Positions 10,683-20,011 of a DNA stretch of 64,000 nt are shown here, piece by piece. The number at the start of each line of letters is the position of its first letter. The first letter of the stretch is position 1. The translations under genes and the position numbers were made by a program. The notes under the pieces are model-generated. The model saw only the letters and a list, made by a program, of their open reading frames with translations, had not been told where the DNA came from and did not search any database. Source of the DNA: Eutreptiella sp. 'Long Island Sound 2002' (taxonomy: Eukaryota; Euglenozoa; Euglenophyceae; Eutreptiales; Eutreptiaceae); the NCBI GenBank assembly GCA_964036045.1, contig OZ038390.1, positions 1,300,045 through 1,364,044 of the forward strand, read 5' to 3'.

Positions 10683-12034
10683 AGGCTGTCACACAGGGGC
10701 GCAGTATGGGACTGCGCTGGGGCGCTGCGAGGCCCGGGGCAAGGGTGCAGCATGCGGCTGCGCAGGGGGCGCAGCGTGGAGCTGCACAGGGGCGCTGCCT
10801 GGAGCTGTAGTGGGCGCAGCAGCTACGCAAGGGGCGCAGCGTGGGATTGCGCTGGGGCAGAGCGTGGGGCTGTGCAAGAGGCGCGGTATGAAGCTGCGCT
10901 GGAGCGCAGCATGCGGCAGCGCCGGAGCGCAGCGTGGGGCTCAGCTGGTGCGCTGCGTGGGGCTGCCCAGGGCGCAGCCTGGGATTGCTCTGGGGCGTAG
11001 TGTGGAAATGCGCATGGGCGCAGCGTGGGGCTGCGCAGGGGCGCAGCATGGGGCTGCGCAGGGGCGCGGGCGCAGCATGGCACTGCGCCGGGGCGCTGCG
11101 TGGGGCTGCCGAGGGGCACAGCGTGGGGCTGCGCACCGGCGCAGCCTGGGGATGCGCAGGGGCGCAGCGTGGGGCTGCGCATGGGGCTTCGCGGGGGCGC
11201 AGTAGCGTGGGGCTGCGCAGGGGCGCAGTAGCGTGGGGCTACGCAGGGGCGCAGCATGAGGCTACGCAGGGACGCAGCATGGGGCTGCGCAGGGGCACAG
11301 CGCGGGGCTGCGCATGGGCGCAGCATAGGGCTGCGCAAGGGCGAAGCATGGGGCTGCGCAGGGGTGCAGCAGCATGAGGCTGCACAGGGGCGCAGCAGCG
11401 TGGGGCTGCGCAGGAGCGCAGCAGCGTGGGGCTGCGCAGGGGCGCAGCATGAGGTTGCGCAGGGACGCAGCATGGGGCTGCGCCGGGGCACAGCGCGGGG
11501 CTGCGCATGGGCGCAGCATGGGGCTGCGCAAGGGCGAAGCATGGGGCTGCGCAGGGGTGCAGCAGCATGGGGCTGCGCAGGGGTGCAGCAGCATGGGGCT
11601 GCGCAGGGGTGCAGCAGCATGGGGCTGCACAGGGGCGCAGCAGCGTGGGGCTGCGCAGGAGCGCAGCAGCGTGGGGCTGCGCAGGGGCGCAGCAGCGTGG
11701 GGCTGCGCAGGGGCGCAGCATGAGGCTGCGCAGGGACGCAGCATGGGCGCAGCATGGGGCTGCGCAGGGGCGCGGCATGGGGTTGCGCAGGGGCGCAGCG
11801 TGGTGCTGCGCACGGGCGCAGCATGAGGTTGCGCAGGGGCGCATCATGGGGCTGCGCAGGGGCGCAGCGTGAGGCTGCGAATGAGGCTGCGCAGGGGTGC
11901 AGCTTGGGGCCGTGCTGGGGCGCCGCGTGGGGCTGCGCAGGGGCACAGCCTGGGGCTGCGCATGGGCGCGGCATGGGGCGGCGCAGGGGTGCAGCGTGGG
12001 GCTGCGCAGGGGTGCAGCATGGGGCTACATGGGG
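10683..12034. repeat. GC-rich minisatellite with hairpin unit
   Basis: About 1.35 kb of units 21-27 bp long with the core GGGGCTGCGCAGGGGCGCAGC. GCTGCGC and GCGCAGC are exact reverse complements around an AGGG loop, so nearly every unit can form a 7-bp hairpin. The array yields long phantom ORFs in all frames (Ala-Pro-His or Gly-Ala-Gln rich). Located in the largest LRR intron. Confidence 0.9.
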
Positions 12035-12072
12035 GGGGGGGGGATGGGGGGGGGGGAAATGGGGGGAAATGG

Positions 12073-12620
12073 GGCTTGTGCTTGTGCTTGTGCTTGTGTC
12101 TCGCCTATTGCACACGGCGGCGGTCTGCCCGCCCCGCCGGTGTCACCACTCACAGTGCATACGGACCTATGTACTCACGCACTGCTTGTAGACCTGGTGT
12201 TGGTCTACCCCCTGTTACTCTGCTACTTGTCTGGGCCTCCAGCTGCTCTCTCGGCCCTGTTCACTTGGAGCCCTGATTTCTTGCGCGTATCCTCTTCCCT
12301 GTGGCGCCCTGCACAATGCTGCACTCACCTTGCACCTTTGTCACATCTCTTTGTCTGCTGGGCGCTGCCTTTCGGCTGCCTCGTCTGTGTTCATCGGCCG
12401 GCATCAGACGCGCTGATGCCCAAAGGAACCATCGCCCTGGCCCCCGCGTTTGCTCATATGCCGGGGCCATTGGCCACCGCTGCGCGTGTGCTTCGCAGGA
12501 CGGTCGACCTGACTCATACCGTGACCTGCGACCACTCTTTGAGCTGCAACTGGTTTTCTGCGCTCTGGCTTGCCCTGGCCCTGCACAGACAGACGCTCTG
12601 GTGCCCCACGAAACCAGCAA
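12073..12620. repeat. Duplicated intronic segment, copy 2
   Basis: Second copy of the CTTGTG-initiated segment at 9552. It continues with an internal echo: GCTGATGCCC near 12412 and CTCTGGTGCCCC near 12594 each precede an ACCAGC/ACCATC word, suggesting a third partial copy. No gene is supported up to 12828. Confidence 0.55.
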
Positions 12621-12828
12621 TCTGGCCCTAGCGACGGTCCTTTCACTGTCACACACATGCATTCTGGCTTGCTTCTGCCTACTCCAGCGCCCTTGCCCTT
12701 GTCCTCCCCGCTGTGCTCTCGTATATTCTGACGGCTGAGTTGCCTCGATATATATATCTATCATGGATGGCTGGTGCTGGTCGCCGCGGACCAGGTGCGC
12801 TTCTGTGGCCGTCTCTCGGACGATGGCC

Positions 12829-13083
12829 TCACAGGGCCTCACCACCTAAAACCTTTGCCTCTGCCTTTGCCGCGCTGCTGTGGCTGATGATGGTCGTGTC
12901 CGCGGTGGCCCGCCGTATCAGGGCCGCGCTCTTGACCATGTCCTCGGTCTGGTTGCACTTCTCCGGCGCGGGCGTCCCATCCTGTGTGTGACGCAGGTTG
13001 TGCCGGTAACGCTTTGCCTGCCTCCGCCAGAATGCGCGCGTTGTCCCATCGCTAGATAGTGAACTTCGTGCCGCGTACTCCAT
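12829..13083 (-). CDS. Possible C-terminal part of gag-like ORF
   Basis: Open frame of 84 codons overlapping the end of the larger ORF in another frame. It is basic at the start (FWRRQAKRYRHN) and then Ala/Thr/Ser-rich. It may be the displaced C-terminus of the adjacent ORF or a separate fragment. No domain recognised. Confidence 0.3.
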   Translation of the reverse strand: MEYAARSSLSSDGTTRAFWRRQAKRYRHNLRHTQDGTPAPEKCNQTEDMVKSAALIRRATADTTIISHSSAAKAEAKVLGGEAL

Positions 13084-14602
13084 CTGGTCCTCGCAGCCTC
13101 AGAGTGACCTCCTGCTGGCCCTGCAGCGCCGTGTTGATGCTGTCTTGATCCGCGGCAACCTGTATGGCTTGGCGGGAGTTGTGTTTGTCACACAACTGCA
13201 CTACTTGGCCCCACAGTTGCTCTACGTTGCTGTACTTGAGCACGAGCTTCAGCTCCCGCAGCAGATCTGCCGGTTCACACCCTTTGACGACCCGTATCCA
13301 TACCACTCCTAGGGCTCCTGTGTGATCTGTGACAACCTCGAACTCGCCTGCGGCCTCATCGTCTCGTTGCACAGCCCGTACCACTCTGTTGTGTGACGCC
13401 CCTGTCGCTGGAGTCGTTGCTCCTCCTTGCCGCTCTTGCTGTTCTCGTCGACGCTGCCTCTCTTTTTCCGCTACTTCGGCCCATTCCCTGTGCAGTCGTT
13501 GTGTGACCGACTGGTCTACTGACCCCGAGTCGTCTTGCGGCGTCACTGAGAACAGCCGGCGGCTCGTGCTTGGCGGGACCGAATGCTCTTGCTCTCGTTC
13601 CTGCTGTGCTGCCCGCCGGTCTGCCCGTATGCGCAGTACTTCTTGACTTGCTGCCCGTTTCCAGTCACCCAAGATGCTCCGGAGTCGCTCCCCTGTAAAT
13701 GCGGTGAGGCGCGCCTGTAGGTGTCGTACATCCCGTTCTGTGGGCATGTCGGCCATGACCTCCAGTGCTGCATCTGTTTCCCCGGCTCGGGCCAGTACCG
13801 CGCTCCCGGCGTCAATGAGCGCTTCAACATCCGCGGTCAGGAGAGGTCCCAGTTGCGCTATTTGCCGATGCAGTGCCGCTACTCCTTGTCTGGTGTCGTC
13901 ATCGTCATCCCGCTGTTGTCTCCGGTCCTCACTGGGCTGGCGTCCGACATTTGCATCATGTTCTCCTTCCCGTTCGCGCAGGCGTGGGCTGCGCTGCGGG
14001 GCTGGATCTGCCGCACGGCTCTCCGCCTGCGGAGACTGTACCTCGGCGCTGGGTTTGGCGTAGATCGCATCCGCGAGCTGCTGCATGACGGGCTTCCACG
14101 CAACTGTGCGGAAAAGCGGCTCGACGGTCTGGCTGTCCAAGGCTGCCATGAGCTTTGCTCCTGCTCCTGCTGCTTCACGAATGCAGTGCAGGACAATCTT
14201 CCATTTGGCCGGCGCTGTCAGCCTGCCACCTGTTCGAACTACGTCGACGGACACATCGAGGGCACACGCCGCTTCTTGAATCTGGGTTTCGGTCAGCACC
14301 TGCAGAGCCACAGCCATGGACTGCACTGCCGGCTGGTGCTCACTATCCGCCAGTCGCGCCCGTTCGGTGTCTGTTGGGTATGGCGTGGCGAGCCAGAACT
14401 GGAGCGCTTGGCACTCTTGGTCCCTTCCGTGAGCGCCTCGTCATATGACAGTTTGACCGCTCCATCTTTGAACTTGAACTCCACGTTATGTTCGTCGACG
14501 TTGATACACTCAAACGTGTCGAGGGTGTACTTGATTTTGCGGTCCACCGCCTCATGAGCCCTGGGGTGCGCCCCATCACTATCCGATCCATTGCTAGACA
14601 TG
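13052..14602 (-). CDS. Gag-like ORF of unknown function, frame-interrupted
   Basis: Two overlapping minus-strand frames look like one protein. The N-terminal frame starts at 14602 (MSSNGSDSDG) and is acidic/lysine mixed. From about 14420 similarly good coding sequence continues in another frame (LQFWLATPYPTDTERARLAD) through a 424-codon ORF to TAG at 13052. Visible features: an Ala/Gln-rich helical start, a DDDDD segment, a long charged probable coiled coil (EKERQRRREQQERQ) and a hydrophobic C-terminal block. Length and composition resemble retroelement gag proteins, but no diagnostic motif is present. It lies inside an LRR intron on the same strand. The frame change may be an indel, an unseen intron or a shift site. 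Confidence 0.5.
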
Positions 14603-14720
14603 ATGCTAGACCTGCAGACAAAAAAAGACGGGTGCTTTAACCTGGTCGTGCGTTGTGGTGCCCCTCCTTTCTCCCATGCAGTGCACGCCGTCTCGCTGCT
14701 GGCACTGTGCCGCACTGTTG

Positions 14721-14942
14721 AGTACGCGTCATCTACCACAGTACACGTCATCCCTTCGCCGTAGCCAGTGGACTCAGTCGGGTACACGTCATCTGTCGCA
14801 GTACCCGTCATCTGTCAAGGAGCGGCCCGGTTGGTCCATCCCGAGCAGTACACGGCATCTGCCATGGTGCACAAAACTGCAGTACACGCCATCTGCCGAG
14901 TGCGGCCCGTTCGGCCGACCCTAGGTCAGTACGCGCCATCTG
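14721..14942. promoter_or_regulatory. Seven iterated AGTACRCGYCATCTG motifs
   Basis: Direct repeats of a 14-15-bp motif at 14721, 14740, 14781, 14800, 14847, 14881 and 14928, all in the same orientation. Two pairs are spaced 19 bp and two intervals are 47 bp. The motif includes CATCTG, an E-box-like hexamer. The cluster lies 120-340 bp upstream of the start (14602) of the minus-strand gag-like ORF, a position suited to a promoter or a terminal-repeat regulatory region. The function is inferred from placement only. Confidence 0.5.
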
Positions 14943-15306
14943 CTGGACATGTTGTGGGCTCTATGCCCCAGCTCTCCATCGTGTACTCCGCACTGCGCAA
15001 GTGATTGTCCACCAGGTAAGTTTGGGCCATCTGCAGCCCGCCGCCCGCGTGTGACCCCGGGCCTCCTGGTGCACCCCCGGCGCCTCCCCAGGCGAAGGGC
15101 GTAGAGACACCCCCCGAGGGCCACCAGCCAGGCTCCAGGCCACTCGCTGGCGTCAGCCGCGTTCGGCTCTCTGAGATCCTGCTGTCCACTGTGGCTGATT
15201 GCTGCAGCGCTCCGCCTGGTTGTTGCCTGTGTCTTGCCCGCCGCATGCTCCTTCTATTCCCGCATCTTGCCCGCATCTTGCTGGCCTGTACTCGGTCCTC
15301 GTCGGG

Positions 15307-15897
15307 CTACATCTTGAACCAGCTCCGCTGCACCAGCTCCGTGGCCGTCTTGGCAATGTCGTCGCGTCGCCCCTGCCGGCGCCTGGTCACTTGCCGCACC
15401 ACGGGGCCGCTCTCGCACGCCATACTCTCTGCGAGCCCGCGCTGCACCCGCTCCGCGGCGATCTCGGTGACTCTGTCCTTGACCCTGACGTGGTTGAGAC
15501 CCGCTCTTTGTCCACGCCTGGGCCGCCACGGGGCCCTCTGTCTCGTGCTGCTCTGGCTTCCGTTGCCCGCCCGTCGAACTCCTCTTTCCTCCTTCTCTCC
15601 TCTCGGAGTCGTCCTCCTGCTTCCCGCTCTCGGGGTTGGAGGCCAGGTCCGGCGGAGCCTCCCGTGGAGGCGATGGGGCCGGCCCTGCCTCCGGGCTTCG
15701 GTTCTTCGAGATATGAACCAACAGACAGTTCGAACCCCGGGGCGGTAAATTGGGAAACGGGAGCGGGCGGTTGGGTATTTGGTTATATTGGTGACGGCCA
15801 AGCAGCAAACCGGAAATGCACTGCACACACACGCCACAGAACACGGGTTTGAGCCCAGGTCCCGGTTGGCCTGCCGTGGAGTCGTCGCTTTTTGCAA
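15307..15897 (-). CDS. Coding-like ORF of unknown function
   Basis: Minus-strand ORF of 196 codons. The C-terminal 60 codons look like genuine helical protein (RVKDRVTEIAAERVQRG then DDIAKTATELVQRSWFKM), while the N-terminal part is low-complexity Arg/Pro. It lies upstream of the gag-like ORF on the same strand and could be another part of the same element. No homology recognised. Overlapping frames in 15199-16048 cannot be excluded as the coding frame. The rest of 14943-16060 holds nothing else I can support. Confidence 0.25.
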   Translation of the reverse strand: MQKATTPRQANRDLGSNPCSVACVCSAFPVCCLAVTNITKYPTARSRFPIYRPGVRTVCWFISRRTEARRQGRPHRLHGRLRRTWPPTPRAGSRRTTPRGEKEERGVRRAGNGSQSSTRQRAPWRPRRGQRAGLNHVRVKDRVTEIAAERVQRGLAESMACESGPVVRQVTRRRQGRRDDIAKTATELVQRSWFKM

Positions 15898-16060
15898 CTC
15901 TGGGATGCCTGCCTAACCGACCCAATGGGGGGTGTAGGTTTGTAGGTCTATCCAAACGGGCCAAGAAACATTCGATAACCGCTGACTGCAGTGAGCTCAA
16001 GGCAACATTCGGCCCTCGTTTGAGGGGTACTGCAAAGCAGCAGGTCAAACATTGAACTGA

Positions 16061-16841
16061 AGTTTGTGGCGAAGACCATATGCCTGTGACACGGGCGCAT
16101 ATGTGAGCTCTGTTTCCCTTGCCTTATGCCCCCCCCCCCCCCCCCAGAACTGGCCCCAACCAGCAAACCACGCCACACGAACGACATGGCCATTCCAATG
16201 CCCGTGTGCCTCCCTCTTCGGCCCCACTCCTCGTGGCCGTGGCCGTCCGCAGTCCTCAGGACAAGAAGCCCAAAATGATTGTGCCCCACGTTTCGGGCGG
16301 CGAGCGACGCCAATGGCACTGGACATCGCTTGTCCCCAGCCACCGCCCTGTCCCGGCCCTTGCCCTCCTCCCGCCCGCACAGTGCACACTGCCTGTCCAC
16401 CATGTGCCCAGTGCACGCCGTCCCCCCTCCCCCTCCGAGGCAATCACTTGAAGGGGAGCCCTGACTCTATCCCCAAGGCATTCCCATACCCCCACACCCG
16501 CCCCAATCGTATTTCCAGCCGCCAGAAACCGCCCCCCAACCACTTTCACAGGCCCCTGTAACTGCTCCGCAGCTCTGGAACAAGCATCCGCACGAGCCGC
16601 CATGGCAGTGAGTGTCGGTGAGTGGCAACAAATCCCATTTTTCCGTCGATGAGTGCGGTGAGCCGAGTTTTATAAAGAAAGTTGTGGCGGAGATCTGCGA
16701 CCTCTGGAACAATGGGGAAATTGGGACTGTGAAAAATGGGTACCTCGTCTCATTTTTCTCCCATTTTCCTCTCATTTTCCTCAACCACATCCCGCCACAA
16801 CCCTCCACAACCCACATCATGTGTGCTATGCCCGCCATCTC
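16061..16841. other. Intron segment without genes
   Basis: No gene is supported. Contains a 19-base C run ending at 16145 and GC-rich sequence open on both strands. Confidence 0.4.
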
Positions 16842-16990
16842 CCCATTCCCCCCATTCCCCCCCATTTCCCCCCCCCCATCCCCCCCCCATTTCCCCCTCA
16901 TTTCCCCCCACTTCCCCCATTCCCCCCCCATTTCCCCCTCATTTCCCCCCACTTCCCCCATCCCCCCCCTCATTTCCCCCCATTTCCCGC
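16842..16990. repeat. C-rich minisatellite (inverted relative to 9.2 kb)
   Basis: CCCCATTTCCCCC/CCCATCCCCCC units, the reverse complement of the arrays at 9178 and 10157. The inversion shows that the satellite has moved rather than merely expanded in place. Confidence 0.85.
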
Positions 16991-17382
16991 GTCGCCAGGA
17001 CATCACTCACCCCTACAGTGCAGTGGTAAGTGTGTGTGGGTGTACGAGTGAGTTCGGGCAACCCATGTGCAAGGCGGCCGACGGCGTGCATTTCAGGTAT
17101 GCTCCTCCCTCATGGTGTGTTTGCTGTTGCTTGTGGGGGAGGGTCGAAATGTTTGTACAAAAACAAAGTGGCCGTCGGGAGGGAGTTTTCTATGGACCGT
17201 GTCTCCAAACCCACCAACTATGAGTCCCCCAAGTTTCGTGTGGCGTGCTTCGCTGGTTGGGGCCAGTTCTGTGGGCGGGTGGGGGGGGGGGGGTGGCACA
17301 AGGCCTTGGTGGTTGGCTCTGGGGGGGGGGGGGTACTACTGTTTTTACCAGGTCTCCCGGTTGAGCCTATGGCCAAATTCTT

Positions 17383-17440
17383 GCACTGCGTGCGCACTGC
17401 GTGTGCACTGCGTGGGCACTGCGTGCATACTGCGCACGCA
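17383..17440. repeat. 11-bp minisatellite GCACTGCGTGN (locus 1 of 6)
   Basis: Tandem GCACTGCGTGC-type 11-mers. Related short arrays lie at 18060-18093, 24847-24881, 25347-25367, 27004-27034 and 27650-27692 (there as GCACGGTGCGC). The GTGCGCGCAC part is self-complementary. Confidence 0.8.
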
Positions 17441-18059
17441 AAGGCCGGTATACTCACTCAAGAATACCTGTCACCTGATTGGTTGCACAGCGAAGCAACA
17501 AAACCCACATGAGAACGACGAAACTGCCTTCAACTTGGTACTCCATTGTCCCTATGATCAAACCACTTAGCCTTGTAAAGTCCGCTTGCTTCGAGTGTTT
17601 CGGTGCCCGTGGCTTCGCTCTTGGAGGCAGCGATGAGATGTCCCTTGACTCGGAGCGCAGGGAATGCGTTGTCCGTGGTCTCTTGGGTGATGGGGACCGC
17701 GAATAGGGTGAAGGGGAGGGCGGTGGTGATTCTGAGCGTGGACGCGACACACTTGTTGATGGCGAGCGAGGTCAGTGATGTGGTGGGGATGAAGGCCGTA
17801 CCACAAACTCCTCAAAGTCCACGGGCTATGTATGGCTACATCACCCCTGCCTTCTCGGGGTCCCCATAGTAAAGAGAGTTCAATATGGGGGATTGAAAAT
17901 GGGTAAAAATGGTTGACATTGGGCAACAAAGGGTGAGAATTCAAATCTGCCACATCCCAAATGCATAGGAAGCTAAAAAAAAAAACCCAGTATGGAACCA
18001 AAAACTTGTCAAAAGGGGCCAAAAGTAGGGTCCGAGTATTGGCCGACATCCAAAACTTC
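17441..18059. other. Intron segment; isolated satellite unit
   Basis: No gene is supported. Around 17838-17870 there is a single copy of the unit GGCTACATCACCCCTGCC...CTCGGGGTCCCC that forms the large array at 50.8-52.0 kb. Confidence 0.5.
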
Positions 18060-18093
18060 GCACTGCGTGCGCACTGCGTGTGCACTGCGTGCA
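18060..18093. repeat. 11-bp minisatellite (locus 2 of 6)
   Basis: Three GCACTGCGTGN units, same orientation as at 17383. Both loci are preceded by a CCAAATTC/CCAAAACTT word, so a larger segment was duplicated. Confidence 0.8.
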
Positions 18094-18429
18094 TGGCATT
18101 CCCTATATGGCCACACTGGCGTCCTCGGGTCGGGTTGCTCTCCCTTATAGCAGGCCTTCAGTGCAGGCCAGGGGTGCGTCCCTGTATTGCCCCTCGACCA
18201 GTGCGATATGCACTTAGGCCAGACCCTGGCTCGCTGCCCCAGGACCACCCTGGAAGTGGGGTGGTAGCTCCGTGGCTTCCGCTGGGTCAGCTCCACGGTA
18301 TTAGTTCAGCAAGCCCGTCATCGCCATGTTGCCCCGTGTGTTGTGTGTGTATTGGGGCTTTCACAGCGGGTGGCGACTTCCCTAGAAAGGATGCCCTTGA
18401 CGCACGGCTGCCACCGCCCGCCTCCAGAC

Positions 18430-18506
18430 AGGCCCGAACCGGGGATCGATCCCGCGACCTTTTGGTTGCGAGACCTACGCTTAGCCCGGTTGAGTTAGCC
18501 GGGGAT
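18430..18506 (-). other. tRNA-like (SINE head) fragment
   Basis: On the minus strand the segment contains an A-box-like GGCTAACTCAACCGG, a stretch GGTCTCGCAACC resembling an anticodon arm, and a B-box-like GGGATCGATCCC in the correct order and spacing. The T loop has A in place of the first T and the acceptor and anticodon stems pair poorly, so this is more likely a SINE head or tRNA pseudogene than a functional tRNA. Confidence 0.45.
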
Positions 18507-18800
18507 CCTTGTGTGTGTTTGGGGGGGGGGGGGTTGGGGGGGCATGACGTCAGGGTGTGGAATCCTGGCCTCATGCCGTACTATCTCAGTCGGCTTTCCC
18601 GTTTTGCGTCCCCTTGATGCGGCCCTGGCACCACCACCCGAGGAACTTGGTCAAGGGGGACAATGCAGGGGATGCACCAAGACGCAAAGCACCAGCAAAA
18701 GGTCACCGTGTTCCCATTTGTCAAAAAGTATTGGTTTGTTGGCACCAGAGTTTTGCTGAAGGGGGGGGCAGGGGGGGGGGGGGGGGCACCTCCCCCCTCA

Positions 18801-18950
18801 GGAGACCCTGAGTTGCTGGAGGCGACGAAGGCGCTGAAGGAATTTTTTGGGCCTAAACTGAGTTGCGCCGAAGGCGCCAGAGAAAATTTTTGATTGGCAG
18901 AAGACCCGGAGAAAAATTTGCCCAATCACTTAAGAGGGGGGGGGGGATTT
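18801..18950. repeat. Dispersed intronic repeat, copy 2
   Basis: Shares GCGCCGAAGGCGCCAGAG, AAAATTTTTGATTGGC and CCCGGAGAAAAATTTG with 8468-8620 and 19458-19588. Bordered by poly-G tracts at 18761-18786 and 18937-18948. It lies in the 10-kb LRR intron. Confidence 0.75.
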
Positions 18951-19144
18951 CAGACCCCCCCCCCCCCCCCATGAGATGCGGAGTTGTTAAGCAAAGCTCT
19001 GTCCTGCACGCAGGCAGGTGTGTGCTGTGGGAGGTGTTGGATATCCGCCGAGCGCGGGGTGTGCAAGGCCCGTGAAGCGTGCCGGGAGGGGGGGGGGCAG
19101 GGCATGCCCCCTCCCTCCGCACCGCGCTTTGGCATGCGGCACAC

Positions 19145-19263
19145 CTTCTTTGCAGATGACACTCGACTGCAGCTGCACCTGCTGGAGCGCTTTGCTGTTC
19201 CGGATGCCTTCTGCCAGCAGCAACGTGCATGGCGTCTCCAGAATGCAGCGGTGGATGTCAATA
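19145..19263 (-). CDS. LRR gene, exon part b (119 nt)
   Basis: Minus-strand exon with acceptor AG at 19264-19265 (ccctcag) entered in phase 2, and donor GTGTG from 19144 left in phase 1. It encodes the second half of a three-LRR module; the visible repeat is LLAEGIRNSKALQQVQLQSS followed by a closing Gly position. With the 133-nt exon at 19879-20011 the total is exactly 252 nt, the length of every other internal LRR exon. This strongly supports both boundaries. The repeats are more diverged than downstream ones. Confidence 0.65.
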
Positions 19264-19457
19264 CTGAGGGACAGTGGACCAGAGGCTTGGTACAAGATTG
19301 CGGGTGAAGGCACTGGAGGGGGGAGGGCTGGTAACAATTCATTTGCTGGGGGGGGGGGTTCGAGCCACCTTTCAGACCCCCCACCAGGGCTCCTTGTAGG
19401 GGGGGGGGGGGGGTAGTGGGTGGGTGGGTCCAGCACCCCCCCCTCCACACCCCCGGT

Positions 19458-19588
19458 GGTGCTGAGGTGTTAGAGGCGCTGAAAGCACCGAAAAATCTTT
19501 TAGTGCAAACAAATTTGGTGCCAGAGAAAATTTTTGATCGGCCAAAGGCCCGGAAGAAAAATTGGCCCAATCTTTTGAGGGGGGGTGG
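19458..19588. repeat. Dispersed intronic repeat, copy 3
   Basis: Shares GGTGCCAGAGAAAATTTTTG, ATCGGCCAAAGGCCCGG and CAATCTTTTGAGGGGG with the copies at 8.5 and 18.8 kb. It lies inside the 615-bp intron (19264-19878) that splits an otherwise standard 252-nt LRR exon. Confidence 0.75.
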
Positions 19589-19878
19589 GTGGGTGGTGTG
19601 GGAGCCCCGAAGCCCAGCCCCCCAGCCCCACCTTTGAAAAATTCCCCATTTCCCGTGCCCCTCTGCCCCTTCCTCTCCCTCTCCCCCTTCCTTCCTCTTC
19701 CTCTATCCTTTCCCTCCTCTCCGGAGACCCCATGTCAGAGCGCCGGCTGGTCAACTGTGGGTCACTCTACCCAGACCCCACTGCCTCACGGAACATGCCT
19801 TGCCCTTTGCCCTCACACTTCCCTCCCTCGCCCCCGGGGACATGGCCTCCCCCCCCCACCCACCCCCTGCACGCGCAC

Positions 19879-20011
19879 CTGACCAGGCATTCATTGGTGG
19901 CCAAGATCTGCTTGAGCTGGGCCATGTGTCGCTTCAGGAACAGCATGTTGGTGAACGCCAGCTCCAGCTTCGGCAGACCCGGCATCACCGTTTTCAGGTG
20001 GTCCACTTTCC
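19879..20011 (-). CDS. LRR gene, exon part a (133 nt)
   Basis: Minus-strand exon with acceptor AG at 20012-20013 (cttctcag), phase 1 entry, and donor GTGCGC from 19878, phase 2 exit. It encodes GKVDHLKTVMPGLPKLELAF and LFLKRHMAQLKQILATNECL, which fit diverged 28-residue LRRs. It joins in frame to 19263 (the codon AG|T spans the junction). This is the most 5' LRR exon I can place; the start of the gene was not found, and further exons may lie upstream. Confidence 0.6.

Noticed and set aside
10823-12115. 430-codon minus-strand and several plus-strand Ala/Pro/His or Gly/Ala ORFs
   Set aside because: All derive from the 21-27-bp GC-rich minisatellite.
14721-14942. Short-repeat CRISPR or plasmid iterons
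   Set aside because: Spacing is irregular (19-47 bp), the intervening DNA is partly similar, and the context is an intron or retroelement in a eukaryotic genome.
18430-18506. Functional tRNA gene
   Set aside because: A- and B-box words are present but the anticodon and acceptor stems do not pair well, so it is listed only as tRNA-like.
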